64,000 bases of DNA from assembly GCA_902534465.1 (NCBI GenBank), contig CACAPU010000003.1, positions 33,142 through 97,141 on the forward strand, read 5' to 3'. Positions 9,687-19,394 of this stretch are shown here, one piece after another. The number at the start of each line of letters is the position of its first letter. Position 1 is the stretch's first letter. A program made the position numbers and the translations under genes. The notes beneath the pieces were generated by a model. The model saw only the letters and a program-made list of their open reading frames with translations. It ran no database searches and was not told where the DNA came from. Source of the stretch: an uncultured Pelagibacteraceae bacterium. GTDB taxonomy: Bacteria; Pseudomonadota; Alphaproteobacteria; Pelagibacterales; Pelagibacteraceae.

Positions 9687-10594
9687 TATTCAACTACCAC
9701 AATTTCTAGTTCTAATTTTACGCCTGTTTTTTTTTCAACTTTTTCTTTTACAAAATTAATTAAAGACTTCATATCTTTAGATTTTGCATTTTTTTTATTT
9801 ACGAAAAAGTTTGCATGTTTTTCAGAAATAAATGCATCCCCATAATTTTTTTCGATAGAGACGCTTGATCTAATCAACTCCCATACTTTTTTATCAGTTT
9901 GATTGATTGGATTTTTAAAAGTACTTCCACTAGTCTTTATTTTGGTTGGTTGAGCTATTTCTTTTTTTTTAATTAATTCATTCATATATTTATTTATTTC
10001 TAAGCTATCTTTTCCTTTTCCTTTGAAAGTAGCGCTCAAAAAGATTAAATCTTTCGATAAGTCAATTGATCTATAATTAAAATTAATTTTATTTGCTGGT
10101 ATACTTTTTACAACTCCTTGAAAATCTACTAATTGGATTGAAACAAGAACATCTTTAAATTCTTTTTTAAAACAACCAGAATTCATTCTAATACCACCAC
10201 CAATAGACCCTGGTATACATGACATAAATTCTAACCCTGAAATATTGTTGTCCTTGGCAAATTCTGAAACTTTTTTTTGAGAAACAGCAGTTCCAGCAAT
10301 AATTGTAGTTTCATTTAACAATGAAATCTTGGAAAAATTTTTTCCTAACTTTATTATAGTTCCTTGATAGGTTTCATCACTAAATAACACATTAGAACCA
10401 TTACCTAAAATAAATATTTTCCCTCGTAAAGCATATAATTTGAGATATTCTATTAAACCTTTTAAAGAATTTGGTTTGAATAAAATTCTCGTTTTTCCAC
10501 CTATATTAAACCAATTTAAATTTTTAATACTTTGATCGAAAAAGATATTTCCATCTAATAATAACGCAGACTTTTTTAAATCTTCAATTTCCAT
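9686..10594 (-). CDS. murB: UDP-N-acetylenolpyruvoylglucosamine reductase MurB
   Basis: FAD enzyme that reduces UDP-GlcNAc-enolpyruvate to UDP-MurNAc with NADPH; 302 residues, matching the short type II MurB. The FAD-binding segment (ILGNGSNVLFSD) and the glycine-rich CIPGSIGGGIRMNSG segment are clear. The proton-donor serine motif SGSTFKNP and the C-terminal EKHANFFVN follow. It overlaps murC by 11 bp. Confidence 0.97.
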   Translation of the reverse strand: MEIEDLKKSALLLDGNIFFDQSIKNLNWFNIGGKTRILFKPNSLKGLIEYLKLYALRGKIFILGNGSNVLFSDETYQGTIIKLGKNFSKISLLNETTIIAGTAVSQKKVSEFAKDNNISGLEFMSCIPGSIGGGIRMNSGCFKKEFKDVLVSIQLVDFQGVVKSIPANKINFNYRSIDLSKDLIFLSATFKGKGKDSLEINKYMNELIKKKEIAQPTKIKTSGSTFKNPINQTDKKVWELIRSSVSIEKNYGDAFISEKHANFFVNKKNAKSKDMKSLINFVKEKVEKKTGVKLELEIVVVE

Positions 10595-11984
10595 TAAAAA
10601 AATCTTTTAAATTTTTCATCCAGTTAGATATTGATCCTGCTCCCATTCCTATATAAATTTTTCCTCCAAATGCGTTTTGTTTTACAAATCTTTTTAAATA
10701 AAATTCATCTTCAATTTGTATTAATTTAACTTTAGAGTTTTTTATTATTAGCTTAGCAAAAGAATTATAGGTAAAATTCAGTTTTATTTTTTCGTTAGCA
10801 GTATAAATTGGGCACAACAAAACAGTATCTGCCATATTAAAGCACTTTGAAAACTCATATTTTAAATTTTTTACTCGTGAAATTCTATGGGGTTGAAAAA
10901 TACAGACAATTTCTTTGTTTTTATATACACTCTTTACTCCACTTAATACTGAACTTATTTCTGTTGGGTGATGAGCATAATCATCATAAAAACTTACTTT
11001 TAAATAATCAAATAAGTGAGTAAATCTTCTTTGAACACCTTTGAAATTTAAGAGACCAAGTTTTATATATTTCTCAGGTAGACCAATTGTAAACGCAAGT
11101 GCTGCTGCCGCTGCTGCATTCCTTATATTGTGAATTCCAATCATTGGAAGCTGAATATTTTTAATGATTTTTTTTTTACTTGGTATATTTATTTTCATAT
11201 CAAAACTGGAGATTTTAAAGTTTTGTTTAATATTTTTGATTTGAAAATTTGATGCTTTATCCACACCATAAGTATAAAAATTTTTATTTTTTGATTTAAC
11301 TAAAACACCTTTCAAATTTTTATCATCATTACAAATAAAACCTTTGCCCAAAGAAGGTATTTTTTCTATAAATTCTAAAAAACTTCTTTTAAGGTTTGAT
11401 ATATTTTTATAATAATCCAAATGCTCATAATCTAAATTTGTTACAATAGAATATAGAAAAGGTATTTTTAAAAAACTACCATCTGACTCATCAGATTCTG
11501 TCACACACCAATTGCTTTTTCCTAATTTAGCTGAATTACCAAATGAATTTAAAACACCACCATTAATTATAGTTGGATCTAAATTACTAATCGAAAAAAT
11601 ATTTGATACTAAAGATGTTGTAGTGGTTTTTCCATGCGAACCAGTAACAACAACATTTCTCATGAAGGAAACTATATGACCCAACATATCTCCTCTTGTA
11701 TAAATTGGTAAATTTTTTTTTATTGCTTCCTGGATTTCAGGATTACTTTTTTTGATTGCTGATGAAATAACCAGAACAGTAGTTTTTTTTATATTTTCTT
11801 TTTTATGATTTAAAAATATTTTAATTTTTTTATCATTTAGTCTCTCAATATTTTTATTATAAGCAATATCGCTGCCTTGAACTTTATAACCTAAACCATT
11901 CATAATTAATGCTAAACCACTCATACCTATACCGCCAATACCGACAAAGTGAATAAGTTCGTTTTTTCCTAAATCAATTTTCAT
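10584..11984 (-). CDS. murC: UDP-N-acetylmuramate--L-alanine ligase MurC
   Basis: Adds L-alanine to UDP-MurNAc; 466 residues. The N-terminal Rossmann motif is GIGGIGMSGLALIM. The Mur-ligase P-loop is TGSHGKTTTT, the central motif is NLDYEHLDYY, and the C-terminal domain begins near DDYAHHPTE. All are typical of MurC rather than Mpl. It overlaps murG by 11 bp and murB by 11 bp. Confidence 0.97.
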   Translation of the reverse strand: MKIDLGKNELIHFVGIGGIGMSGLALIMNGLGYKVQGSDIAYNKNIERLNDKKIKIFLNHKKENIKKTTVLVISSAIKKSNPEIQEAIKKNLPIYTRGDMLGHIVSFMRNVVVTGSHGKTTTTSLVSNIFSISNLDPTIINGGVLNSFGNSAKLGKSNWCVTESDESDGSFLKIPFLYSIVTNLDYEHLDYYKNISNLKRSFLEFIEKIPSLGKGFICNDDKNLKGVLVKSKNKNFYTYGVDKASNFQIKNIKQNFKISSFDMKINIPSKKKIIKNIQLPMIGIHNIRNAAAAAALAFTIGLPEKYIKLGLLNFKGVQRRFTHLFDYLKVSFYDDYAHHPTEISSVLSGVKSVYKNKEIVCIFQPHRISRVKNLKYEFSKCFNMADTVLLCPIYTANEKIKLNFTYNSFAKLIIKNSKVKLIQIEDEFYLKRFVKQNAFGGKIYIGMGAGSISNWMKNLKDFFNGN

Positions 11985-13047
11985 TTATTAGTCTAGTAAG
12001 CTTAACTTTATTTTTTTTCCAATTATCTTCTTTGGTTAATTGAATTAAATTATTTTTTTTGGAAAAGTATTCATTTTGATTTTCAAATATATTATTTAGC
12101 AAGTTTATAAAATTATTTTCATTAATATCTTTTTGCATAATTAACCAACAACAATTTTTTTTTTTGTAAAAATCTGCATTATAGTATTGATGATTATCTT
12201 TAGCATACGGAAATGGAATTGCCACAAATGGAATATTCAGATAACTTAATTCTGAAACTACTGACGCGCCAGAACGAGTAATAGCTAAATCATAATTTAC
12301 AGCTTTTATTAATAATTTATCATCAAAATCAAATAAATCGTGATCTATTTGATTTTTTATATATAAATTTTTTAGATTTTCTCTCGATTTTTGATCAGTT
12401 ACCTGCTGTAAAACTTTTATATTTTGAGTTTTGGAAAGTTTTATTATCATCTTTGAAATAAAAACATCAAAAAATTTAGCACCTTGACTTCCTCCTATAA
12501 TTAAAATTTTTTTTTGATGTTCAAAATTTTTTTTAACATTTTTTTGATATTCATAAATTTCCTTTCTAAGTAATGGCTTAATTAAATATACTTTTTTATC
12601 TTGTTTTTTAGGAACTTTTTTTAAATTCATATCATAACAAATAATTTTTTTTGCAAAATATGAAGTTAATCGATTTGCTCTTCCTAAAATAGAGTTAGGT
12701 TCAAAAACAAAAATTTTGATTTTCATTAAATGCGATGCCAAAGATAAAGGTATAGACATATACCCCCCTGTGCTAATTAAAATATTAAAATTATTTTTTT
12801 TGAGATATCTGTAGGATTTAAATATTGAATAACAGAATTTTATTAAATTGTACGGTATTAAAAATAAATTTGATAATATATTTGGCACATCGATTAATGA
12901 AAAATTATAACTACTATTGATGTACCTAGATCCTCTTATATCTGTTACAATGTGAACTTCAAAATCATCTTTTAGAGAGTCATATAAACTTAGTGAAGGA
13001 ATCACATGACCACCAGATCCGCCAGTTGCAATAAGTATTTTTTTCAT
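11974..13047 (-). CDS. murG: UDP-GlcNAc:lipid I glycosyltransferase MurG
   Basis: Peripheral inner-membrane GT28 glycosyltransferase that converts lipid I to lipid II; 357 residues. The N-terminal glycine loop (ATGGSGGHVIPSL) and a second one (STGGYMSIPLSLAS) mark the acceptor side. The donor site follows (ITRSGASVVSELSYLNIPFVAIPFP, in two blocks) with the DNHQYYNA motif. Very lysine/asparagine-rich, like its neighbours. Four bp separate it from ftsW upstream. Confidence 0.97.
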   Translation of the reverse strand: MKKILIATGGSGGHVIPSLSLYDSLKDDFEVHIVTDIRGSRYINSSYNFSLIDVPNILSNLFLIPYNLIKFCYSIFKSYRYLKKNNFNILISTGGYMSIPLSLASHLMKIKIFVFEPNSILGRANRLTSYFAKKIICYDMNLKKVPKKQDKKVYLIKPLLRKEIYEYQKNVKKNFEHQKKILIIGGSQGAKFFDVFISKMIIKLSKTQNIKVLQQVTDQKSRENLKNLYIKNQIDHDLFDFDDKLLIKAVNYDLAITRSGASVVSELSYLNIPFVAIPFPYAKDNHQYYNADFYKKKNCCWLIMQKDINENNFINLLNNIFENQNEYFSKKNNLIQLTKEDNWKKNKVKLTRLINEN

Positions 13048-13051
13048 AAAA

Positions 13052-14161
13052 TTAATCTAATTTTCTTTTTGTTAAATTTAAAATTATACCTGAGATAATC
13101 GCTGTACTAATTATTGATGATCCGCCATAGCTTAAGAACGGAAGTGTCATGCCTGTTGTTGGAAGTATTCTTATGTTAACACCCACATGTATAAAAGTTT
13201 GTAGCAATATTAAAGAGATACAACCAATCAAAATTAATTTATAAGTATCTTCATTTAATAAATTTATTTTTTGGATAACCTTATAAGAAAAAATCAGATA
13301 CAAAAATAGAATACCAATGACAATAATTGCTCCAAACTCTTCTGATATAACAGATACTATATAATCTGTATGAGCTTCAGGAACTCTTGAGTTCAAAGTA
13401 CCTTCGCCAATACCTTTGCCAAAAAAACCACCATTTATAATTGCATCACTCGCTTTTTCTGCTTGATAATTATTGCCAGAATTTGAGTCTAAAAACGCTA
13501 TAAGTCTAATTTTTATATATTCGAACTTAGGAACAAAAATCACTAGATAACTCACAATAGAACCTGCCAATAGAAAAAATACAAAAAATATAAAAATATT
13601 AATGCCAGATACAAAAATTAGAGCTAGCCAGATCATTGTTATTAAAAGTGTTTGCCCAATGTCAGGTTGATAAATTAGCAACAGTAAAATAGGAAGAATA
13701 AATAAAGTACTTAAAAAATATTTAAAATATAGTCTTCTACTCTGAATAGTTAGCATTAAAGATAATGTCACTATAAAAAATGGCTTTATAATTTCAACAG
13801 GTTGAAACCTTGGTAAAAAAAACAAATCTAGCCATCTTTTTGATCCTTTTACTTCAACACCTATAAAAGGAACTAATAACAAACTTAAAAACGTAACCAA
13901 AAATAAAATAAACGAAAATTTTGTTAAGATTTTTTGATTCAAGAATGAGAAAAGTATCAAAATTAAAATAGCCAGAGTTATATAAACAGAATGTTTAAAA
14001 AAAAAATAATATGATTTTGTATCTAATTTATCTGAAGCTATTAGAGAAGTAGAGACCAATGAAAAAAAAAGACCTAATAAAAATAATCCTAAAATTAAAA
14101 ATAAAAGAAATTTATCTATATTTTTCCACCAATGATAGAAGCTATCTAAATAATTACTCAT
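13052..14161 (-). CDS. ftsW: Peptidoglycan glycosyltransferase FtsW
   Basis: SEDS-family lipid II polymerase of the divisome; 369 residues with about ten predicted membrane segments. Family landmarks are VKGSKRWLDL, LIYQPDIGQTLLI, PEAHTDYIVSVISEEFG and LPTTGMTLPFLSYGGSS. These fit FtsW or RodA; the dcw setting decides for FtsW. The start overlaps the end of murD by 4 bp. Confidence 0.96.
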   Translation of the reverse strand: MSNYLDSFYHWWKNIDKFLLFLILGLFLLGLFFSLVSTSLIASDKLDTKSYYFFFKHSVYITLAILILILFSFLNQKILTKFSFILFLVTFLSLLLVPFIGVEVKGSKRWLDLFFLPRFQPVEIIKPFFIVTLSLMLTIQSRRLYFKYFLSTLFILPILLLLIYQPDIGQTLLITMIWLALIFVSGINIFIFFVFFLLAGSIVSYLVIFVPKFEYIKIRLIAFLDSNSGNNYQAEKASDAIINGGFFGKGIGEGTLNSRVPEAHTDYIVSVISEEFGAIIVIGILFLYLIFSYKVIQKINLLNEDTYKLILIGCISLILLQTFIHVGVNIRILPTTGMTLPFLSYGGSSIISTAIISGIILNLTKRKLD

Positions 14162-15462
14162 TTTCTTACTTCTTTAATTATATATTTAATATTTTTATTA
14201 AAAAATTTTCCTCTTTCCTCAAAGTTTTTAAATTGATCAAAAGATGCAGCTGAAGGACTAAAAAGGATTACTTTTTTGCTATCGTCATTTTTAATATTAT
14301 TTTTTAAATTTTTTAAAATTTTTTTAAGTGTTAGAGAGCTTTGACAAAAAATTTTACTTGGTAATGAATTAATCAAAAGATTTCTATCTTTACCATAAAC
14401 AAAAGCTTTAATATTTGAGGAATACTTTTTATTTAATTTAAATTTATCACCTTTTTTTGCAAGTCCTCCCAGAATCCAATAAATATTTTTATAACTTTCC
14501 AGCAATGGCACTGAAGAAGAAAAACTTGTAGATTTTGAGTCGTTAATGATTAATAATTTTCTCGATTGATATATTATTTGTTGTCTAAAATCCAATCCTT
14601 TAAATTTATTAGCCGTATTTATTACTTTTTTAAAATTTATCTTTAAGACCTTAGCAATATTGAAAATGAAACAAAGATTTTTTCTATTACTAGAATTTTT
14701 AAAATAAATATTGTCTATTAGTCTAAAATATTTTTTATATTTAAAGTAATCTATTTTTATAACTTTAGATTTTATTTTTCGTTTTTTTATTAATTCATTA
14801 AGAATTTTATTTTCGCTGTCTATAAAAGTGTAGTCATTTTTAGTTTGCAATTTTACGATTTTAAATTTTGCATTTACATAGTTTTTGAAAGTTCCATGTC
14901 TTTCTAAATGATCTGGATTTAAGTTAAGTATAACAGAATATTTTGACTTAAAATACCGACTATAATCAAGTTGATATGAAGACGCCTCAATTACAAATAT
15001 TGTATTTTTTTTTATTTTTTTTTCCATTAAAATTGGATAGCCAATATTGCCGGTTAATCTTACATCCATTTTATTATTTTTTAGAAGATCATGTAAAAGT
15101 TTTGAAGTGGTCGATTTACCATTTGTTCCAGTGATTGTTATTTTATTTATTTTTGGATAACTGATTTCAAATATATCAAGTTCTGTGATAATTTTAGGCC
15201 TATTTCTGCTCAGATAAGCAGAAATTCTACATTTATTGATATCTATTCCTGGACTTAAAACAATGAAATCAAAGCTTATATTTAATAATTTCTTAATATT
15301 AATTAATTTTTTTTTAAACCTAGTTGGAATATTTTTTGTGTTATCGTCATATATTTTACAGGTATTATTGCCTTTTAAAAAATTAAAACAAGAAATACCA
15401 GATTTTCCAAAACCATAAATTAAAATTTTTTTGTTTTTAAAATTAATCTTTCTTTCATTCAT
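14158..15462 (-). CDS. murD: UDP-N-acetylmuramoyl-L-alanine--D-glutamate ligase MurD
   Basis: Adds D-glutamate to UDP-MurNAc-L-Ala; 434 residues from the chosen start. The N-terminal nucleotide loop is YGFGKSGIS, the P-loop is ITGTNGKSTTS, the central block is LNLNPDHLERHG, and the C-terminal block is INDSKSTS. I chose the ATG at 15462 because it overlaps the mraY stop as TAATG. A start at 15519 would extend 57 bp into mraY and add residues not typical of MurD. Confidence 0.95.
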   Translation of the reverse strand: MNERKINFKNKKILIYGFGKSGISCFNFLKGNNTCKIYDDNTKNIPTRFKKKLINIKKLLNISFDFIVLSPGIDINKCRISAYLSRNRPKIITELDIFEISYPKINKITITGTNGKSTTSKLLHDLLKNNKMDVRLTGNIGYPILMEKKIKKNTIFVIEASSYQLDYSRYFKSKYSVILNLNPDHLERHGTFKNYVNAKFKIVKLQTKNDYTFIDSENKILNELIKKRKIKSKVIKIDYFKYKKYFRLIDNIYFKNSSNRKNLCFIFNIAKVLKINFKKVINTANKFKGLDFRQQIIYQSRKLLIINDSKSTSFSSSVPLLESYKNIYWILGGLAKKGDKFKLNKKYSSNIKAFVYGKDRNLLINSLPSKIFCQSSLTLKKILKNLKNNIKNDDSKKVILFSPSAASFDQFKNFEERGKFFNKNIKYIIKEVRK

Positions 15463-16547
15463 TATCTTAATTTTAAAGTTGCAAGACCTATCATCGCCAA
15501 AATAATTGAAATGATCCAAAATCTAATTACCACAGTTGACTCAGGCCAACCTTTTTTTTCAAAATGATGGTGAATTGGTGCCATTTTAAATATTCTTCTA
15601 CCGGTTAGTTTAAATGATATCACTTGTGCAATTACCGAAACTGCCTCTAAGACAAATAGACCACCCGTAACTGCAAGAACAATTTCGTGTTTGGTAATTA
15701 TTCCAACTGCTCCCAGTGATCCTCCTAAAGCTAAAGACCCTGTGTCACCCATAAAAATCTTTGCTGGTGGTGCATTAAACCATAAGAAACCGAGACAGGA
15801 TCCTATTATTGCTCCACAGAAAATAGATGCCTCTCCTACACCATCAATATAAACAATTTTTAAATATTCTGAGAAAACTATATTTCCTGTAACATAACTA
15901 ATAAAAGCAAAACATGCTGCAACTAATATAACAGGAACTGTAGCTAAACCATCCAGTCCATCAGTCAAGTTAACAGCATTAGATGAACCTACAATAACAA
16001 ATAAATAAAATGGAATAAAAAACCAGCCCAGGTTAATTACTAAATTTTTAAAAAATGGAAAATATAAATTTTCAAGTTCATTTGATCCACCAAAAAGATA
16101 AAGAAGATAAATTCCACCTAATGCTAAAACGATCTGAATTATAATTTTTAATTTTGATGAAATACCATTTGAATTATTTTTTTTTATCTTTTGAAAGTCA
16201 TCATATGCCCCAAGTAATCCAAAAGATCCTGCTATATATATTAAGAACCAATTGTAAGGATTTGACAAATCACCCCACAATAATACTCCAGAGAAAATAC
16301 CAAGTAGTATCATTAAACCTCCCATAGTGGGAGTTCCTATTTTTTTGACTATATGCTCGCTCGGTCCATCTTCTCTAATTGGATCATGAATTTGATGTGA
16401 AGAAAAATAATTGATTAATGGTCCCCCAACTAGAAAAACTACCGTCATCGAAGTAAACATTGATAGACCTGTTCGTACAGTCAAATATTTAAAAACATTT
16501 AGAAAACTAAAAATTTCGACTAAGTTCGAAAAAAGACTAAAAAGCAT
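15462..16547 (-). CDS. mraY: Phospho-N-acetylmuramoyl-pentapeptide transferase MraY
   Basis: Ten-helix inner-membrane enzyme that transfers phospho-MurNAc-pentapeptide to undecaprenyl phosphate to give lipid I; 361 residues. Visible signatures are KKIGTPTMGGLMIL, the Asp-rich GAYDDFQK, NAVNLTDGLDGLA, FMGDTGSLALGG and the histidine-rich cytoplasmic loop MAPIHHHFEKKGWPE. The start overlaps the end of the murE-murF fusion by 11 bp. Confidence 0.98.
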   Translation of the reverse strand: MLFSLFSNLVEIFSFLNVFKYLTVRTGLSMFTSMTVVFLVGGPLINYFSSHQIHDPIREDGPSEHIVKKIGTPTMGGLMILLGIFSGVLLWGDLSNPYNWFLIYIAGSFGLLGAYDDFQKIKKNNSNGISSKLKIIIQIVLALGGIYLLYLFGGSNELENLYFPFFKNLVINLGWFFIPFYLFVIVGSSNAVNLTDGLDGLATVPVILVAACFAFISYVTGNIVFSEYLKIVYIDGVGEASIFCGAIIGSCLGFLWFNAPPAKIFMGDTGSLALGGSLGAVGIITKHEIVLAVTGGLFVLEAVSVIAQVISFKLTGRRIFKMAPIHHHFEKKGWPESTVVIRFWIISIILAMIGLATLKLR

Positions 16548-19383
16548 TTAGTTTACCTTTTTTCAAATTTTGACTTATTCTGTTTAATCCAGTTGAATTT
16601 GAACCTTTGATCATTAGATATTCGCCATTCTTAATGTCTTTTATCATAAAATTTAATATATCCTCTTTTGAATTTAATATTTTTCCTCTTTTTTGTGGTC
16701 TAATTTTGTTAAATGTTTCGATTACATCTTTGCCATAAACATAAACTTTATCAATTTCAGTATGATTAATAAATTCAGCAGCTTTCCTATGAAATTTTTT
16801 AGAATGTTTACCAAGTTCTAACATATCTCCTAATAAAATTAATTTTCTTTTTGAATAAGCATTTAAATTATTTAGTTTATTTAAAGCGAATTTTAGAGAT
16901 AAGGGATTAGAATTATAACTCTCATCAATTAGATTGATTTTTTTTTCTTTTAAATTAATTAATTTTATATCTCCTCTTCCCTCTGGAAATTTATAGTCAT
17001 TGAAAAAAAATTTGTTTAGTTCATGCAAATCGAAGAAAACTGAAATTACAGCTAAAGTTGATAAAATATTATAAATATAATTTTCTAAATTCTTTTTAAT
17101 TGAAAATATTAATTTTGAATTATTATAATTTATGAAAAGAATACAATTGTTTTTTTCATTTTTTATTTTAATTAAACTTAAATTCGACTTATTTTTTATT
17201 CCAAAAGAAATTATTCTTAACTTTTTTTTTTTAGCTTTTGATTTAAAAAAATTAAAAAACTGATCATCAGCATTCAATATGATTGTTCCATTTTCTACTA
17301 TATTATTTATTATTTCTGATTTTGCTTCGGCTATACTCTTTAAATTTTTAAAATTTTCAATGTGAGCATAAGATATATTTGTAATCACTCCAATGTTAGG
17401 TAATATGTTTTTTGTTAGAAGATCAATTTCCCCTTTTTTATTCATCCCTACTTCGAAGATACCTATTTTATCTCCCTCATTTATATTAAATAAAGAAATT
17501 GGGACCCCATATTTATTATTAAAAGATCTTTTTGAATAAGATGTTTGACATAATTTACTTATCATTTGACCCAGCATCTCTTTTAAGGAAGTTTTGCCCG
17601 CAGATCCTGTGATTGCTACAGAAGAAATACTGGATGATATTCTTACTAATTTAGCAATTTTAGAAAATATTTTTAAAGAATTTTTAACATATATTTTATT
17701 TTTGTTTTTATTCCTTAATTTACCTTCAATGATTGAGATTGATGCCCCGTTTCGTAAAGCTTTATCAGCAAATTTATTACCATCAAAATTTTTTCCTTTT
17801 ATGCCAAAGAAAATATTATTTTTTTTTATTTTTCTTGAGTCAATTGAAGCTTCATTAATCTTAATATTTTTTTCAATTTTTTTTTTTGTGACTTCTGAAA
17901 TAATATTAGACTTCCAATTCTTATTTGAGGTTTTATTTCTCTCTTTAATATATTTTTTGATACAATTCTTATCTGAAAAGTATTTTATAGAGGTATATTC
18001 TTGGTAGACCTCGTGCCCCTTTCCTGCAATAATAACTACCTCGTTTGACTTAATATCCATAATCGCAGATTTTATTGCTTTTTCTCTTGAAGGGATCTCT
18101 AATAATTTATTTTTTAAAATATTAGATTTCACATCTCTTCTTATTATTTTTGGATCTTCATTTCTTGGATTGTCATCTGTTAAATATATTTTGTTACAAT
18201 ATTTATTGGCAATTCTACCCATTATTTTTCTTTTGGGTTTGTCTCTATCACCTCCACATCCGAATACTAAATTAATTTTTCTTAATTTAAATTGTTCCTT
18301 AATATCTTTTATGCAGGTTTCTAAAGCATCAGGTGTATGTGCATAATCAAGAATGACAATTCCATTATTGTTAAGTCTTCCAATTTTTTCTAATCTGCCC
18401 TTTACTGGTTTAATTTTTTTAGTGATTTTTAAAATTTTTTCTAAAGATATTTTACTATTTATTGCCGCCATAATAGCCATTAGTAAATTTTTAATTTGTA
18501 CTCTTCCAATTAATTTTGTTGAAAAAGAATATTTCTTATTATTAAATTTAAATATTACTTTCTGTTCATCTTTTAAAAATTGATGATTTAAGATTACAAA
18601 ACTTGATGCAGAGCTTCCTATTGTTAATTTTTTGATTTTATTTGATTTTGTAATTCTATTTAAATTTGAGGCAATTTTTAACTTATCATCGTAAATAGCA
18701 CATGAATTTTTTTTCATCAATTTCCTGAATAATATTAATTTTGAGTTCAAATAATTTTGAAATGTTTTGTGGTAATCTAAATGATCTCTTGATAAATTTG
18801 TAAATATACCAACATCAAATTTTAATCCATATAATCTATTCTGATTTAATCCATGGCTTGAAGCTTCCAAAATAACATTATCAATTTTTTTTTGTTTTAA
18901 TTTTTGTAAAATATTATTTATTTCAATTGGATCAAAAGTAGTATTTGAAAAATTTTTTTTTATTTTCAAGCCATTAATTCCTAATGTTCCAATTGAAGCT
19001 GCCTTTACTTTATTTAAACTTGCAATTTGGAAATAAAAATTTGCTACTGAAGATTTTCCATTTGTTCCGGTAACTGCTATCAAGTTATTTGGTTTTTTAT
19101 AAAAAATTCTTGAGCTAAAATGAGCTAGTAGTTTTCTAGGGTCTTTAAAATTCAAAAATAAAATATTATTTTTCCATCCATTTTTTTTTAATTTGTCAGA
19201 AATTATTATTTTTGATCCATTTTTAATTGCATCGTCTATAAATAAATTTCCATCTGTATTATTTCCTTTAAATGCAAAAAAAATATATCCCTTTTTAATT
19301 TTCCTAGAATTAAACGCTATCCCTTTAAAACTAACTTTTTGATATTTTTTATTTAAATTTGGAAAGTAGTCTTTCAACAACAT
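16537..19383 (-). CDS. murE-murF: Fused MurE-MurF peptidoglycan precursor ligase
   Basis: A single 948-residue reading frame containing two Mur ligases. Residues 1 to about 485 are MurE, with the P-loop TGTNGKSS at 105-112 and DNPRNEDP near 403-410. DNPR is the motif associated with meso-diaminopimelate specificity. From about 500 onward it is MurF, with its own N-terminal domain (ASIDSRKIKKNNIFFGIKG), a P-loop ITGSAGKTSLKE near 589-600 and the SYNSNPLSLKFAL segment. The protein should therefore add both meso-DAP and D-Ala-D-Ala to UDP-MurNAc-dipeptide. There is no stop or frame break at the junction, and both halves keep catalytic motifs. It is 11 bp downstream of ftsI and overlaps mraY by 11 bp. 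Confidence 0.95.
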   Translation of the reverse strand: MLLKDYFPNLNKKYQKVSFKGIAFNSRKIKKGYIFFAFKGNNTDGNLFIDDAIKNGSKIIISDKLKKNGWKNNILFLNFKDPRKLLAHFSSRIFYKKPNNLIAVTGTNGKSSVANFYFQIASLNKVKAASIGTLGINGLKIKKNFSNTTFDPIEINNILQKLKQKKIDNVILEASSHGLNQNRLYGLKFDVGIFTNLSRDHLDYHKTFQNYLNSKLILFRKLMKKNSCAIYDDKLKIASNLNRITKSNKIKKLTIGSSASSFVILNHQFLKDEQKVIFKFNNKKYSFSTKLIGRVQIKNLLMAIMAAINSKISLEKILKITKKIKPVKGRLEKIGRLNNNGIVILDYAHTPDALETCIKDIKEQFKLRKINLVFGCGGDRDKPKRKIMGRIANKYCNKIYLTDDNPRNEDPKIIRRDVKSNILKNKLLEIPSREKAIKSAIMDIKSNEVVIIAGKGHEVYQEYTSIKYFSDKNCIKKYIKERNKTSNKNWKSNIISEVTKKKIEKNIKINEASIDSRKIKKNNIFFGIKGKNFDGNKFADKALRNGASISIIEGKLRNKNKNKIYVKNSLKIFSKIAKLVRISSSISSVAITGSAGKTSLKEMLGQMISKLCQTSYSKRSFNNKYGVPISLFNINEGDKIGIFEVGMNKKGEIDLLTKNILPNIGVITNISYAHIENFKNLKSIAEAKSEIINNIVENGTIILNADDQFFNFFKSKAKKKKLRIISFGIKNKSNLSLIKIKNEKNNCILFINYNNSKLIFSIKKNLENYIYNILSTLAVISVFFDLHELNKFFFNDYKFPEGRGDIKLINLKEKKINLIDESYNSNPLSLKFALNKLNNLNAYSKRKLILLGDMLELGKHSKKFHRKAAEFINHTEIDKVYVYGKDVIETFNKIRPQKRGKILNSKEDILNFMIKDIKNGEYLMIKGSNSTGLNRISQNLKKGKLNAF

Positions 19384-19394
19384 GTTTTACGCTC

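Noticed and set aside
17594..18007. A 137-codon plus-strand frame opposite the murE-murF fusion
   Set aside because: It is hydrophobic only because it mirrors Lys/Asn-rich codons of the sense gene; no start signal or family match.
16537..19383. The MurE-MurF fusion as an artefact of a missed stop codon
   Set aside because: The frame is continuous, the linker is plausible, and both halves start and end where the separate families do.
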